This document shows positions 32,105 to 41,195 of a DNA stretch of 64,000 nucleotides, in pieces (the stretch's first letter is position 1; each line of letters begins with the position of its first letter). The translations under genes and the position numbers were made by a program. This DNA is from Eggerthellaceae bacterium (GTDB taxonomy: Bacteria; Actinomycetota; Coriobacteriia; Coriobacteriales; Eggerthellaceae). Under the pieces are notes generated by a model. It saw only the letters and a program-made list of their open reading frames with translations, ran no database searches and was not told the origin of the DNA. The DNA lies in assembly GCA_022791455.1 (NCBI GenBank), contig JAAVZC010000007.1, positions 124,001 to 188,000 on the forward strand. Direction: 5' to 3'.

Positions 32105-32725
32105 ATGGCAGAGCATTACCGCACCATAGAGGGCTTCGCGGAAGCCGAGATTGTGGAGAAGAAGAGCCGGTTCATCGGGCAAATGGCCCATGTGGAAACC
32201 GAGGAAGAGGCGCTGGCTTTTTTGGAAGAGATTCGCGCGAAGCACCGAATGGCCCGCCACAACGTGTATGCCTACGTGCTGCGGGGCGGTCGGGTGCGCT
32301 ATTCCGACGACGGCGAGCCGGGGGGTACCTCTGGCATGCCCACCCTGGAAACGCTGCAGCATGCAGGGCTGCAGGACGTGGCAATTGTCACCACCCGCTA
32401 CTTCGGCGGCGTACTGCTGGGCACCGGCGGGCTCGTGCGCGCCTACACCGCGGCGGCCCAGGCGGCCATCGATGCAGCGCACGTGGTGGTGATTTCCCGC
32501 TGCGTGGACATTAGCCTGACCGTTCCCTACAGCCTGTACGAAACCGTGTCGCGCCTGGCGGGCGAATGCGAGGCACACGTGATCGAGTCCGACTTCGGCG
32601 CCGAGGTGCGCCTGAAGCTGCGCATGCTGGAAGGCACCGAAGGCCCCTTGCTGGAACGACTCTCGGAAATCACCCGCGGCCAGGCATCGCCGCAGGTAAG
32701 TGCCCCGTTCGACGCCGCATTTTAG
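32105..32725 (+). CDS. YigZ/IMPACT-family protein
   Basis: A 206-aa cytoplasmic protein with the UPF0029 N-terminal pattern: EIVEKKSRFIGQMAHVETEE, the KHRMARHNVYAYVL segment, YSDDGEPGGTSGMPTLETL (family signature) and TRYFGGVLLGTGGLVRAYT. It ends with an EF-G domain IV-like C-terminus. Its biochemical role is unsettled; it is related to the eukaryotic translation regulator IMPACT. The ATG follows AAAGGG. The small metallopeptidase gene follows after 8 bp, so the two are likely one transcript. Confidence 0.9.
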   Translation: MAEHYRTIEGFAEAEIVEKKSRFIGQMAHVETEEEALAFLEEIRAKHRMARHNVYAYVLRGGRVRYSDDGEPGGTSGMPTLETLQHAGLQDVAIVTTRYFGGVLLGTGGLVRAYTAAAQAAIDAAHVVVISRCVDISLTVPYSLYETVSRLAGECEAHVIESDFGAEVRLKLRMLEGTEGPLLERLSEITRGQASPQVSAPFDAAF

Positions 32726-32733
32726 GAGGCCCC

Positions 32734-33183
32734 ATGGACAAGCTGACCGACGAAGAGTTCGAAGCGGTGATCGAAGAGGCGCTCGACGCCATTCCCGACA
32801 AGTTCCTGGAAGCGCTTGAGAACATTGTGGTGGTGTGGGAAAAAGAGCCCAACAGCTACCATCTGGGAGAGGATGGCGAAGACGCGGAAGCGTGGGAACT
32901 CGCCGGCGACGAGGCCGACGATTGGGACGAAGCGTGGGACGACGCCCCCTATGGCACCTACTGCGGCGACGAGCTGCTGGGGCTCTTCGACGGCCTTTCC
33001 CTGGAAGAACAGGCGGACGGCTACGACGATCTGCCCAACGTGATCACCATTTTCAAGGGCCCGCACGAGCGCTGCTTCGACACACGCGAGGAAATGGTGA
33101 CCGAGATCGGCAAGACCGTCATCCACGAACTGGGCCACTATTTCGGCCTGGATGACGAAAAACTCTACGCCATGGGGTATTAG
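32734..33183 (+). CDS. minimal-zincin metallopeptidase family protein
   Basis: A 149-aa acidic protein ending with the zinc motif [17 protein letters not shown] (HExxHxxG-type plus aspartate), the hallmark of the small zincin family found in actinobacteria. An acidic insertion ([20 protein letters not shown]) lies near residue 50. No signal peptide. The ATG has a strong TAGGAGG 7 bases before it. The stop overlaps the convergent queF stop by three bases. Peptidase activity is predicted from the motif only. Confidence 0.85.
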   Translation: MDKLTDEEFEAVIEEALDAIPDKFLEALENIVVVWEKEPNSYHLGEDGEDAEAWELAGDEADDWDEAWDDAPYGTYCGDELLGLFDGLSLEEQADGYDDLPNVITIFKGPHERCFDTREEMVTEIGKTVIHELGHYFGLDDEKLYAMGY

Positions 33184-34019
33184 CGGTTGTCCACTTTTTC
33201 TGGATACAAGTCGTGCTGGGAGAGCCTCTGCCAGGCCACTTCTTCCCAGCGGGTGCCGGGACGGCCGTAGTTGCAATAGGGGTCGATGGAGATGCCCCCG
33301 CGCGGCGTGAACTTCCCCCACACCTCGATATACTTCGGATCCATCAGCGCAATGAGGTCCTTCATGATGATGTTCATGCAGTCCTCGTGGAAGTCGCCGT
33401 GGTTGCGGAAGCTGAACAGGTACAGCTTCAGGCTCTTGCTCTCCACCATACGCTCGCCGGGCACGTAGGAGATGTAGATGGTGGCGAAGTCCGGCTGCCC
33501 GGTAATGGGGCAGAGGCTGGTGAACTCCGGGCAGTTGAACTTCACGAAGTAGTCGTTGTCCGGGTGCTTGTTGATGAAGGTTTCCAACACGGAAGGGTCG
33601 TAGTCGGTAGGGTACTGAGTGCCCTGGCTGCCCAGCTTGGTGAGGCCTTCATCCTCGCGAGCAGCAGCGGTGTGGCCGGCTTCTTCCCGCACATCTGCAG
33701 CATGCATCGCATCTACCTGGTCGAACGCCTTCTTCATGTCGCGGGCGAAGGCCTCACGCGGAGTTTCCCCCTCGGCGCCCGAATCGCTTACGAACACATG
33801 GCTCTCCCAATCCGGCGACTGTGGCGCGCTTGCTGCCGGCTTCCATCCCGAAGCGCAACCGGCCTCGTCCTTGCTCGCCGCAACCGCGCGGCCCAAATCG
33901 GAAACGATGCCGGTCATAACCGGCGGCACGTCGCGGCCCGTCGCCTCCTGACCATCGCCGCCCTTCCAAGAGGGATCCACCCCAAAAGCAGATGCCAAGG
34001 AGTTGAAGTCTTCGCTCAT
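33180..34019 (-). CDS. queF: NADPH-dependent preQ0 reductase with long N-terminal extension
   Basis: A 279-aa protein. Residues from about 130 form a complete type I Que[20 protein letters not shown] with the catalytic Cys, [22 protein letters not shown] split over the NADPH site, and [12 protein letters not shown]. It reduces 7-cyano-7-deazaguanine to preQ1. The ~125 residues before it are polar, low in complexity and absent from typical ~160-aa enzymes. No other good start with a ribosome-binding site was found nearer the domain, but MKKAFDQVD or MHAADVREE are possible alternatives. The leader has a CCCGTT/AACGGG hairpin beside the start. Confidence 0.9.
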   Translation of the reverse strand: MSEDFNSLASAFGVDPSWKGGDGQEATGRDVPPVMTGIVSDLGRAVAASKDEAGCASGWKPAASAPQSPDWESHVFVSDSGAEGETPREAFARDMKKAFDQVDAMHAADVREEAGHTAAAREDEGLTKLGSQGTQYPTDYDPSVLETFINKHPDNDYFVKFNCPEFTSLCPITGQPDFATIYISYVPGERMVESKSLKLYLFSFRNHGDFHEDCMNIIMKDLIALMDPKYIEVWGKFTPRGGISIDPYCNYGRPGTRWEEVAWQRLSQHDLYPEKVDNR

Positions 34020-34309
34020 ATGCCCACCCCGTTCGGTTCAATAAACGGGCAACGCCCTCGAAAGGCCGTGCCGCACGTCCGTTGTTTCCGCCATTCTACC
34101 GCGCCGGGCCTTCGGCGCATCCGAGCATCAGCCCCAACGTTTCCCAAACAGCGGACAAGTCTCCATAAACGCAAAGCGACCCCCGAAGGCGGCTCCCGTG
34201 GGGTATGGGGATTGGAGCCGCCCTCGAGGGGCCGTGAAGGAGAATGGGGTGGCGCAGCGGAGGCGCGCCACCCGTAAAGCTGTGCGGACAGAGAGCCCTG
34301 CCGCCAAAC
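34020..34309. other. intergenic region between queF and a ferredoxin gene
   Basis: There are 290 bp without a gene. Contents: a CCCGTT/AACGGG hairpin next to the queF start, GGCGGCTCC/GGAGCCGCC arms around 34188-34217, and a GGGTGGCGC/GCGCCACCC hairpin around 34245-34273, probably the terminator of the ferredoxin gene read on the minus strand. No riboswitch consensus was recognised. Confidence 0.5.
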
Positions 34310-34960
34310 CTAGGAGTGCCAGGTACGATTGCGCAAGATGTATGCGCAAGAGGGGTTGTTGCCCACGTTGGGAAGGTAGTGCACGTCGGCATCGGTGAAA
34401 GCCTCGACGTACTCGCCCAGCTTCACGCGGTTCGCCACGGCCGAGCCATAGGAAGGGTCGCTCTGGCTATGGTGATTGCCAGCGCCCTCCATGTTCTCGA
34501 TGCCCTTCTCAATGTCGCCGAAGTAGCGAGCGCGCCCGGCACATTGGGCCACGCACTGGGGCAACTCGCCCTGCGCGGTCTTCTGCTCGCAAAGGGTGCA
34601 CTTCTCCACCACGCGCTCCTCCTCGTTGAGGTAGCGAACGCCGTAGGGGCAGGCCATCGCGCAGAACTGGCAGCCGATGCACTTCTCCTTGTTCACCTGC
34701 ACGGTGCCGTCTTCCGCCTTGTAGCTAGCCTCGGTGGGGCACACCTGCACGCACGCAGGATCTTTGCAGTGCTGGCACGTCACCGGAAGGAAGTACATCT
34801 CCGGCATGGCGTTCTCGTCCGCCGCCTTGTTGGGGCCGATGCGCAGCACCTTGTTCCAGAAATTGCCCACCGGCACATTGTTCACCGCCTTGCAGGCCAC
34901 GGCACACGCCAAGCAGCCAACACACAAGTTCAGGTCGGTGACTATGGCATTTTGCGTCAT
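34310..34960 (-). CDS. DmsB-like ferredoxin subunit of a second molybdoenzyme
   Basis: A 216-aa protein with four cysteine groups: CVGCLACAVACKAVN, CQHCKDPACVQVCPTEA, CIGCQFCAMACPYG and CTLCEQKTAQGELPQCVAQC, i.e. four [4Fe-4S] clusters in the DmsB order. It overlaps the catalytic gene by 4 bp (coupled translation). It has a longer C-terminus than the first DmsB-like subunit (VGNNPSCAYILRNRTW). No DmsC-type anchor gene follows, so its electron donor must be encoded elsewhere or be soluble. Confidence 0.9.
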   Translation of the reverse strand: MTQNAIVTDLNLCVGCLACAVACKAVNNVPVGNFWNKVLRIGPNKAADENAMPEMYFLPVTCQHCKDPACVQVCPTEASYKAEDGTVQVNKEKCIGCQFCAMACPYGVRYLNEEERVVEKCTLCEQKTAQGELPQCVAQCAGRARYFGDIEKGIENMEGAGNHHSQSDPSYGSAVANRVKLGEYVEAFTDADVHYLPNVGNNPSCAYILRNRTWHS

Positions 34961-37815
34961 AGCGCTTCACCTCGCTTCGATTCGTAATCCGGCAGCCAGG
35001 CCTTCAGGCGCGGGTCATCGCAGCTGTGGATGATCTCGGTACCATCATCGTCACAGGGAATGGGGTTGCCGAAGGGGCTGTTCTCGGGGGTTGCCTTGTA
35101 AATCTTCACCGGATAGGCGCGGATGGCTGCCGCACCGCAGATGGGATCCTGGTCGTCCTTGTGCACCAGCATGTTGATGTTGCTCAAGTCGAAGCCCTTC
35201 TTCGGGGCAGAAAGCTCTGGGTACCACCACGTGTGGTTGGCGTTGGCCACACCGCGGGCAATGCCGTGGTAGAGGTCCGCCACCTGGCGCACGCGGCCCA
35301 GATCGTTCTCGATCCACACCCAGTCGCCCTGCTCGATGCCCAACTCCGCCGCATCTTCCGGGTTGATCTCCACGCGCGGCGTGGGCCACAGCTCGCGGCA
35401 CCAGGGTAGCTGGCGATGCTCCGAATGGAAGAAGGTGGGGTTGCGGGAGCCGGTCGTGAGGTTGAAGGGGTACTCCTCGAACAGCTCCGGCGTGCTGATG
35501 GGGCTCTTGTGGGGCTCCTGGTAACTGGGGAGGATGTACTCCTCTTCGCCCACGAAGGTCTCGATGACCGTGGACCACACTTCCACCTTGCGGGTAGGAG
35601 TCCAGAAGCCGGGCAGCTCGTCGATGAGCGGGCGGATGCCGAAGCCGGCGGGCGTGTGCAGTTGGCCCATCTCGTAGCGACGATAGGTACCCCAGCGCTC
35701 GGGCGCCACTTCCTTGACGTTCCACCAGCCCTTTTCCTGGAATTCCTTGTTGTACTCATCCCAGGTGCAGCCCTTGTAGGCCACCACGGCGTCGTCCAGC
35801 ACAAAATCATAGTCGGGCCACGGATTGCCCTTCGGGTCCGCAAAGTTCCAAATGAGGCCGCCGGCCTTCGCCATGTTCACCAGCATGATGGGCTCGGGAA
35901 CCGCCTCGCCCGGCGGGTCGACGCACTTCACCGTGGCGCCCATGCCGCCCGAGGGGCCTTGGGACAGGCGCGGGAAGCTCTGCTCCAGCCAATGGGCCAC
36001 CGGCACCAGCACGTCCGCCATACCGGCCTGGGGCACGTGCCACAAATCGGCCATGAAGAAGAAGTCCAGGCTGCCCAGGGCGTCCCAGGCCACCTTGCTG
36101 TTGGCCATGCTCATGAAGTTGCCCGTTGCCGCCACATTGCCGCGCACCGGATAGGGCTCGCCGCTCAGGCAGGCATCCCAGATGGAGGTGGTGTCCACCC
36201 ATTCGTCGTACCAGCGGGTCATGGGGAACTTGTCGCCGCCCACCATCTTCGCGTTGTCTTCGAAGGCGTTGCTCAGCCGCGCCGGACCCTTCGGATAGAT
36301 GAAGGTGGGGCTGGCCTTCACCGGGCCGGCCGTCGGACCGCGGCCGCAACCGGGCATGTCGATGCAACCGCAGATATCCTGCAGCAAGATGAGCGTGCGG
36401 ATGGTCTGGATGGCGTTGCCGCACTGGTCGGTGGCCAGCTGGAAGTGAATGCCGCCGTTGGGCAGTTCGGGGTTCGCGCGCGTGGCCCAAGCCAGGCAGG
36501 CCTCCTCGATGTCGGCCGCATTGCAACCGGTGATCTCGGCGGCGCGCTCGGGGGTGTACTCCTCGAAGCGCTCCACATAGTATTCCCACACAGGGCGCAC
36601 CTTGGAAGTACGGCCGTCCTTCAGCGTCACCTCGAACTCGCCGTAGAGCGCCGGATCCTTCTCCGGGTCGAACTGCGAGTTGTCGGGCAGGAAGCCGTCG
36701 CACACCGTCTGGCCCGTGGTGGGCTTGACGTAGGTCTCCCCTTCCCACATGCAGGTTTCCACGTCGAAGTAGGTGAAGCGGTTGTTCAAATTGTCGAACA
36801 CGATGTAGCGCATGGGCGAGCCGTCCTCTTTCAGGTCGGACTCTTTCAGCAACCGCGTAACAATATTGGAGGCGCTGCGGCCCTCTTCAATGTAGTAGCC
36901 GGTGGGCTCGATGTCGTTGCACACGAGGAAGGGCGAGTTGGTCCAGCGCTTCACGAACAGGTCGTCGTAGAGCTGCCGGTCAATCACAATGCGGGCCCAG
37001 GCCATGGCCAGCGCGCCGTCGGCGCCGGGTCGCACCTGCAGCCAAATGTCCGCTTCTTTGCCCAGGGGCGTGATGCGCGGGTCCACCAAAATATGCTTGG
37101 CAGCCTTCTTCGCATTGTCGATCACGGTACGGCAGCTGTCGTCGTAGTTCGAGTACTCGCAGGCCGTACCCCATTGCACGTACACCCGGTTCTCAATCTC
37201 ATCAGTATTGGCCAGCCAGTAGGAACCGAAGAAATCGGTATAAGAACCGGCCAGCTGGCGCGGGCCCTTGCAAATGTGGCCGGCGGAGAAGTTGTTCGGC
37301 GTTCCCAGAATAGTCTGGATGGTGGCGCCGGTATTGGCCCACACGCGGCTGGTGCCGTTCATGTTCATGAAGGTCTCGGGGCCGTACTTTTCCTTCAGCT
37401 CCGCCACCTTCTGGCCGAAGATCTCCCACGCTTCGTCCCAGGTGATGCGCACCCAGCCGGGCTCCTCACCCTTGGGATTCGTGCGCTTCAGCGGCGTACG
37501 AAGGCGATCGGGATGATAGGCGGCCTGAATCGAGGCCTGCGATTTGCTGCAGCAGTTGCCGCGGGACTGGAACGAGGTGGGGTCGCCCTCCACCTTCACC
37601 GCGCGACCGTTGCTCACGGTCACCCACACGCCGCATTCGCACTTGCCGCACGCACGGCAGCATGAGCGAATGTGCTGGGTGTCGCCTCCTCCCTTGGTGC
37701 CTTCAGCGTCGGCGAGCGCCACAGAAGTGAGGCTGCCGGCCAAAGCACCAGCGGCCGCCGTAGCCGCCGCAAGCTTGAATGCCTGCCGCCTCGAGAACGT
37801 TAGTTTAGTCCCCAT
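34957..37815 (-). CDS. Tat-exported molybdopterin oxidoreductase of unknown substrate
   Basis: A 952-aa enzyme of the DMSO-reductase superfamily. The Tat leader is TFSRRQAFKLAAATAAAG. The [4Fe-4S] site is CCRACGKCECG followed by GNCCSKSQ. Cofactor-binding segments include TWDEAWEIFGQKVAEL, NFSAGHICKGPRQL and ADIWLQVRPGADGALAMAWA. The presumed molybdenum-ligand region reads QWGTACEYSNYDDSCR, which does not match the simple DmsA serine or formate dehydrogenase cysteine patterns. Gut Eggerthellaceae use related enzymes for catechol dehydroxylation and other reductions, and a divergent LuxR regulator is typical of those loci; substrate remains open. Confidence 0.88.
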   Translation of the reverse strand: MGTKLTFSRRQAFKLAAATAAAGALAGSLTSVALADAEGTKGGGDTQHIRSCCRACGKCECGVWVTVSNGRAVKVEGDPTSFQSRGNCCSKSQASIQAAYHPDRLRTPLKRTNPKGEEPGWVRITWDEAWEIFGQKVAELKEKYGPETFMNMNGTSRVWANTGATIQTILGTPNNFSAGHICKGPRQLAGSYTDFFGSYWLANTDEIENRVYVQWGTACEYSNYDDSCRTVIDNAKKAAKHILVDPRITPLGKEADIWLQVRPGADGALAMAWARIVIDRQLYDDLFVKRWTNSPFLVCNDIEPTGYYIEEGRSASNIVTRLLKESDLKEDGSPMRYIVFDNLNNRFTYFDVETCMWEGETYVKPTTGQTVCDGFLPDNSQFDPEKDPALYGEFEVTLKDGRTSKVRPVWEYYVERFEEYTPERAAEITGCNAADIEEACLAWATRANPELPNGGIHFQLATDQCGNAIQTIRTLILLQDICGCIDMPGCGRGPTAGPVKASPTFIYPKGPARLSNAFEDNAKMVGGDKFPMTRWYDEWVDTTSIWDACLSGEPYPVRGNVAATGNFMSMANSKVAWDALGSLDFFFMADLWHVPQAGMADVLVPVAHWLEQSFPRLSQGPSGGMGATVKCVDPPGEAVPEPIMLVNMAKAGGLIWNFADPKGNPWPDYDFVLDDAVVAYKGCTWDEYNKEFQEKGWWNVKEVAPERWGTYRRYEMGQLHTPAGFGIRPLIDELPGFWTPTRKVEVWSTVIETFVGEEEYILPSYQEPHKSPISTPELFEEYPFNLTTGSRNPTFFHSEHRQLPWCRELWPTPRVEINPEDAAELGIEQGDWVWIENDLGRVRQVADLYHGIARGVANANHTWWYPELSAPKKGFDLSNINMLVHKDDQDPICGAAAIRAYPVKIYKATPENSPFGNPIPCDDDGTEIIHSCDDPRLKAWLPDYESKRGEAL

Positions 37816-38039
37816 GAAGCTCCTCTCCTTTCTTCTTCCGTCTCTCTCGGACGAAGCTAGGCTATCCCCAACACCCCCATAAGGTGTTTACGGAAGAGCG
37901 CGCGCAGAAGGCAAAATAGCCCCGTATAAACTTTACGGTTTTGAAGAGTTGCCCGTTCAGCGCCTCCTCTCTTATCGGGTCAGCCCCTCGCCGGTTTGGT
38001 AAGATGGTTCAAACGGGGATGCAGGGGAAGAGGAGTCAG
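37816..38039. promoter_or_regulatory. divergent control region between the molybdoenzyme and its LuxR regulator
   Basis: It contains two dyads: AACACC-cccataa-GGTGTT (37870-37888) and CCGTA-taaactt-TACGG (37922-37938). The heptamer TTTACGG occurs at 37887-37893 and 37932-37938, 45 bp apart, the same spacing as the repeated motif in front of the first dms-like operon. Binding by the divergently encoded LuxR regulator is the simplest explanation, as inference. Confidence 0.5.
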
Positions 38040-39554
38040 ATGCAAGGGGAACGCGAAGGAGGGGCCGCAGCCCCTATGGGAGACGGACTGGCGCGCCTGT
38101 GGCGGGATACCTTCTCGCCGCGCATGATGGGCTTCATGCTCAACCAGGCGTGGATTTACACGCTGTTCTTCAACGCCCGCCTCATGCCCGCTTCCGGAAC
38201 CCAGCTTTCCAGCCTCAGCATTTTGAACATGGTTTCGCTTGTGGCGCTCGTTTCCACGCTTCTTGTCATCGGTGTTTTGGGCAGCAAACTGGACCGATCG
38301 GTCACAATTGAGAAGCGGTGGCTCCTCGCCGCCGCCGGATGCACGCTGGCAAGCACCGCGCTTGTGCCGCTCTCCCTCATTGACCCCCTGGAGGGGGCCG
38401 CCATCCTTATCGCGGCAGTAGGGACGGGCCTGGGCTCCGGCTCCATCGTGGCCCTCTGGGGAAAGGTCTATTCGCGCACGAGCGGTAATGTGGCCCTGGC
38501 CGAAGCCTCCACGGCCTTCATTCTCGCAGCGCTGCTGCTACCCGCCTACTTCATGCTGCCCGCCATCATCCAAGCAGTGGTAGTGTGCCTGATTCCCGCC
38601 GTTTCCGCCCTCTTCCTGTACCGAGAGCTCGACTCCTGCGAAGACAACCCTCCCGCCGATGCAGAAGAGGAAACACATCCGGAAGACCGGCGCGACTGGC
38701 GTCGTGTGCTGGCGAAGGTGTCGGCGACCTCGGTGGTCTTCGGCACCACCGTCACCATTCTCCGCAACCTGTTTGAGACCGGAAGCGCCAACCAGCCGGG
38801 AGAGCTGGGGCACTCGTTTGTGATGTCGTCGCCGCTCATCTTGGCTGGCGTTTTGATGCTCTCCATCTTGCTGCTGGGCCGGCGGCGCATCTTCGCACTC
38901 ACGTACCGCCCCATCTTGCCGCTGCTGGCTTTCGGCTGCTTCCTTTTGCCGCTCTTCGCTCCCACCAGCCTCTTCCCCTACTTTTTCGCCCGCGTGGGCT
39001 ATACCTGCTTCGACATTCTCAGTTGGGCCATCCTTACTAATATATCGGTGCAGTCCTCGCTCTCGCCGTTCCGCGTGTTCGGGCTGGGACGGGCCGCCTG
39101 TTCTGGAGGCATCTTGCTGGGAACGCTTGCGGGGCTGGCGCTCGTGTCGGTGCTTCCCCACTCTCCCGACGCGCTGACTGCGTGCTCCGGCGCGCTTATC
39201 TTGCTGCTGATCCTTGCTTCGACCTTTATTCTGCCGGAAAACGACATCGACCGCATTGCGGGGGCCGCTGAAACATCGGAAGCGGACGACCCGGACGTCC
39301 CGACCACGTTCTCTTTGGAAGAGAAAGTGGCCATTTTGGGCGACAAGTACCAGCTGGGCGATCGGGCGCGGGAAGTGATGCTGCTTCTGGCGAAAGGCCG
39401 CACGGGCGCCCGCATCGAGCAAGAGCTGTATATTTCCAAAGGCACAGTGAACTATCACCTGCGCAACATCTATCACAAGCTGGGAATTCACTCCAAGCAG
39501 GAGCTCATCGAGCTGCTGGAGAAGATGGACGAGGCTCCCCGAAAAACCCCGTAG
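38040..39554 (+). CDS. membrane-embedded LuxR-family transcriptional regulator
   Basis: A 504-aa protein: a short polar N-terminus, about twelve hydrophobic segments up to residue ~395, a linker and a C-terminal LuxR helix-turn-helix (LGDRAREVMLLLAKG...GTVNYHLRNIYHKLGIHSKQ) near 436-492. It has the same architecture as the 515-aa regulator at 358-1905 but a diverged sequence. ATG 38040 follows GAGGAG; longer in-frame starts at 37941 and 38019 lack a better site. It is transcribed away from the molybdoenzyme genes and very likely controls them in response to a membrane-sensed compound. Confidence 0.88.
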   Translation: MQGEREGGAAAPMGDGLARLWRDTFSPRMMGFMLNQAWIYTLFFNARLMPASGTQLSSLSILNMVSLVALVSTLLVIGVLGSKLDRSVTIEKRWLLAAAGCTLASTALVPLSLIDPLEGAAILIAAVGTGLGSGSIVALWGKVYSRTSGNVALAEASTAFILAALLLPAYFMLPAIIQAVVVCLIPAVSALFLYRELDSCEDNPPADAEEETHPEDRRDWRRVLAKVSATSVVFGTTVTILRNLFETGSANQPGELGHSFVMSSPLILAGVLMLSILLLGRRRIFALTYRPILPLLAFGCFLLPLFAPTSLFPYFFARVGYTCFDILSWAILTNISVQSSLSPFRVFGLGRAACSGGILLGTLAGLALVSVLPHSPDALTACSGALILLLILASTFILPENDIDRIAGAAETSEADDPDVPTTFSLEEKVAILGDKYQLGDRAREVMLLLAKGRTGARIEQELYISKGTVNYHLRNIYHKLGIHSKQELIELLEKMDEAPRKTP

Positions 39555-39566
39555 CGCACGCCACCT

Positions 39567-40259
39567 CTAGCGCATCAGGGGGTCGGTGGTGTTGTTGGCC
39601 TCGAAGGCGGCGATGCGGTCGAGGCAGGTGGCGCATTTGCCGCAGGGCGCGTCCCCGCCTTCGTAGCAAGACCAAGTGAGCTCGTAGGGGACCGCCAGCT
39701 CCAGGCCGCGCTTCACGATGTCCGCCTTGGTCAGCTGCACGAACGGCGCCTCCAGCACCAGCTCGCCGCCGGTGCCTTCACAGATGGCCGCGCCCATGGC
39801 ATCCACGAACGCCTGGGAACAATCGGGATAGGCATCCCCCGCCCAGTCGTCGTGATGGGCACCGTAAAGCACCACGCTGCAGCCCATCGAGAGCGCCATC
39901 GAAGCGGCCGAGGACAGGAACAGGCCGTTGCGGAAGGGCACGTAGGTGCTCACCGGCGCGCCTTGTGCTTCCGCCTGCTGCTCAGCGTAGGTGCTTTCCG
40001 GCACCGCCTCGGTGGAGTGGGCCAGAAGCGAGCAGTTGCTGTCGGCGAAAATGGCCGCCAGGTCGAGGAATCGCTGCTCAACGCCGTAATGGGCCGCGAT
40101 GGCCTTCGCCGCCTGGATCTCGCGGGAATGACGCTGGCCGTAGGAGATGGAGAGGGCCACCACGTTCGCCGCGCCATACTCACGCACCGCCATGGCCAGC
40201 AAGGTGGAAGAGTCCACGCCGCCCGAGCAGAGCACCAGGGCCTTCTTGGTTGCAGTCAT
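39567..40259 (-). CDS. queC: 7-cyano-7-deazaguanine synthase
   Basis: A 230-aa enzyme converting 7-carboxy-7-deazaguanine to preQ0 with ATP and ammonia. It shows the PP-loop LCSGGVDSSTLLAMA at the N-terminus and the zinc-binding cysteines SCYEGGDAPCGKCATC near the C-terminus, both diagnostic. Normal length. The ATG follows AGGAGG overlapping the queE stop region, and it is the last gene of the queD-queE-queC operon. The product is the substrate of QueF, encoded 6 kb away. Confidence 0.95.
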   Translation of the reverse strand: MTATKKALVLCSGGVDSSTLLAMAVREYGAANVVALSISYGQRHSREIQAAKAIAAHYGVEQRFLDLAAIFADSNCSLLAHSTEAVPESTYAEQQAEAQGAPVSTYVPFRNGLFLSSAASMALSMGCSVVLYGAHHDDWAGDAYPDCSQAFVDAMGAAICEGTGGELVLEAPFVQLTKADIVKRGLELAVPYELTWSCYEGGDAPCGKCATCLDRIAAFEANNTTDPLMR

Positions 40260-40268
40260 CGCTTCCTC

Positions 40269-41195
40269 CTAAACGCCGCGGTCGACATTCGGCCAGATGA
40301 TTTTGTGCAATTGCAGTTGCAAGCGCGCCTGCGCCATGCCGTTTTGCTGCAGGAACTCCACGATTTCCGCCGGCTCGATGGAGCCCCAGACCGGCGAGAT
40401 TAGCACGTTCGTGCTATCGCACAGGCCCAGATCGCGGCAATGGTCGCGGGCAAATTCCAAGTCCTGCTGACCGCCCACTACGAACTTCACCGCGTCGCGC
40501 TTGTCCAGCAGCAGGTAGTTCTCCACCAGCATGGCAGCGCTCACGGCCTCGCCGGCGGTGGGGGTCTTCCAGTCCACCGTCAGGCACAGCTGGCCGGGCA
40601 GCTTGTCGGCCGCCGCGCGGTTGCGCAAATCCACCAAACCGCGCACATCACGGGAGCCGTTGGTTTCAATTTCCACCCGAAGCGGGTGCGGTGCATCTTG
40701 GGCCAGCAACGCCTCGACCAGAGATTCTAGGTTCGGCTGCAGCAGCGGCTCGCCGCCCGTGAGAGTAACGCAGCGCACGCCGGTCTCCCGCACCCATTCC
40801 GCCAAATTGGCAGCGCTCCAGCCCTCCACTTTCACCAGCGGATGATTGGCCCAGCGGGTATCGCAGTAAGTGCACCACAAATTGCAGCCGGCAAAGCGAA
40901 TGAACGCCGCCAACTGCCCCGCCGCAAGCCCTTCGCCATTGACAGAAACAAACTTCTCCACCACCGGCAAAAAGTGAGCACGGCCATCTCCCCCGTCGTC
41001 ATCTCGACCGGAGGCCGAAGGGCAACCCCCGTCGTCATCTCGACCGGAGGCCGAAGGGCAACCCCCGTCGTCATCTCGACCGGAGGCCGAAGGCCGGAGT
41101 GGAGAGATCTTCTCAGCTGGAAAGATCTCTCGACTACGCGCTGCGCGCTCCGCTCGAGATGACGGAGGGGTGGCGGCAGATTCCACTTCGCTCAT
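40269..41195 (-). CDS. queE: 7-carboxy-7-deazaguanine synthase with repeat-derived N-terminal insert
   Basis: A 308-aa radical-SAM enzyme. The core begins near residue 74 (FLPVVEKFVSVNGEG), with the cluster motif GCNLWCTYCDTRW (CxxxCxxC) and TGGEPLLQPN. It converts carboxytetrahydropterin to CDG. Residues about 9-70 are translated palindromic repeat DNA, including the 12-residue unit PSASGRDDDGGC in three copies. Removing it would leave a normal ~245-aa QueE. ATG 41195 overlaps the queD stop (TAATG), so the insert lies within the first codons of the gene and is presumably translated. Confidence 0.93.
   Translation of the reverse strand: MSEVESAATPPSSRAERAARSREIFPAEKISPLRPSASGRDDDGGCPSASGRDDDGGCPSASGRDDDGGDGRAHFLPVVEKFVSVNGEGLAAGQLAAFIRFAGCNLWCTYCDTRWANHPLVKVEGWSAANLAEWVRETGVRCVTLTGGEPLLQPNLESLVEALLAQDAPHPLRVEIETNGSRDVRGLVDLRNRAAADKLPGQLCLTVDWKTPTAGEAVSAAMLVENYLLLDKRDAVKFVVGGQQDLEFARDHCRDLGLCDSTNVLISPVWGSIEPAEIVEFLQQNGMAQARLQLQLHKIIWPNVDRGV
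40995..41165. repeat. palindromic repeat family B with 36-bp tandem triplication, inside queE
   Basis: GTCATCTCGACCGGAGGCCG units occur three times at a 36-bp period (starting 40995, 41031 and 41067). They are followed by GAGAGATCTTCTCAGC and the closing inverse arm CGCTCGAGATGAC. The period is a multiple of three, so the queE frame is kept. The whole unit is the B variant also found in lhr and copA. Confidence 0.9.

Noticed and set aside
34020..34090. PreQ1 riboswitch before queF
   Set aside because: There is a small hairpin by the start but no A-rich tail or H-type pseudoknot sequence matching the preQ1 classes.
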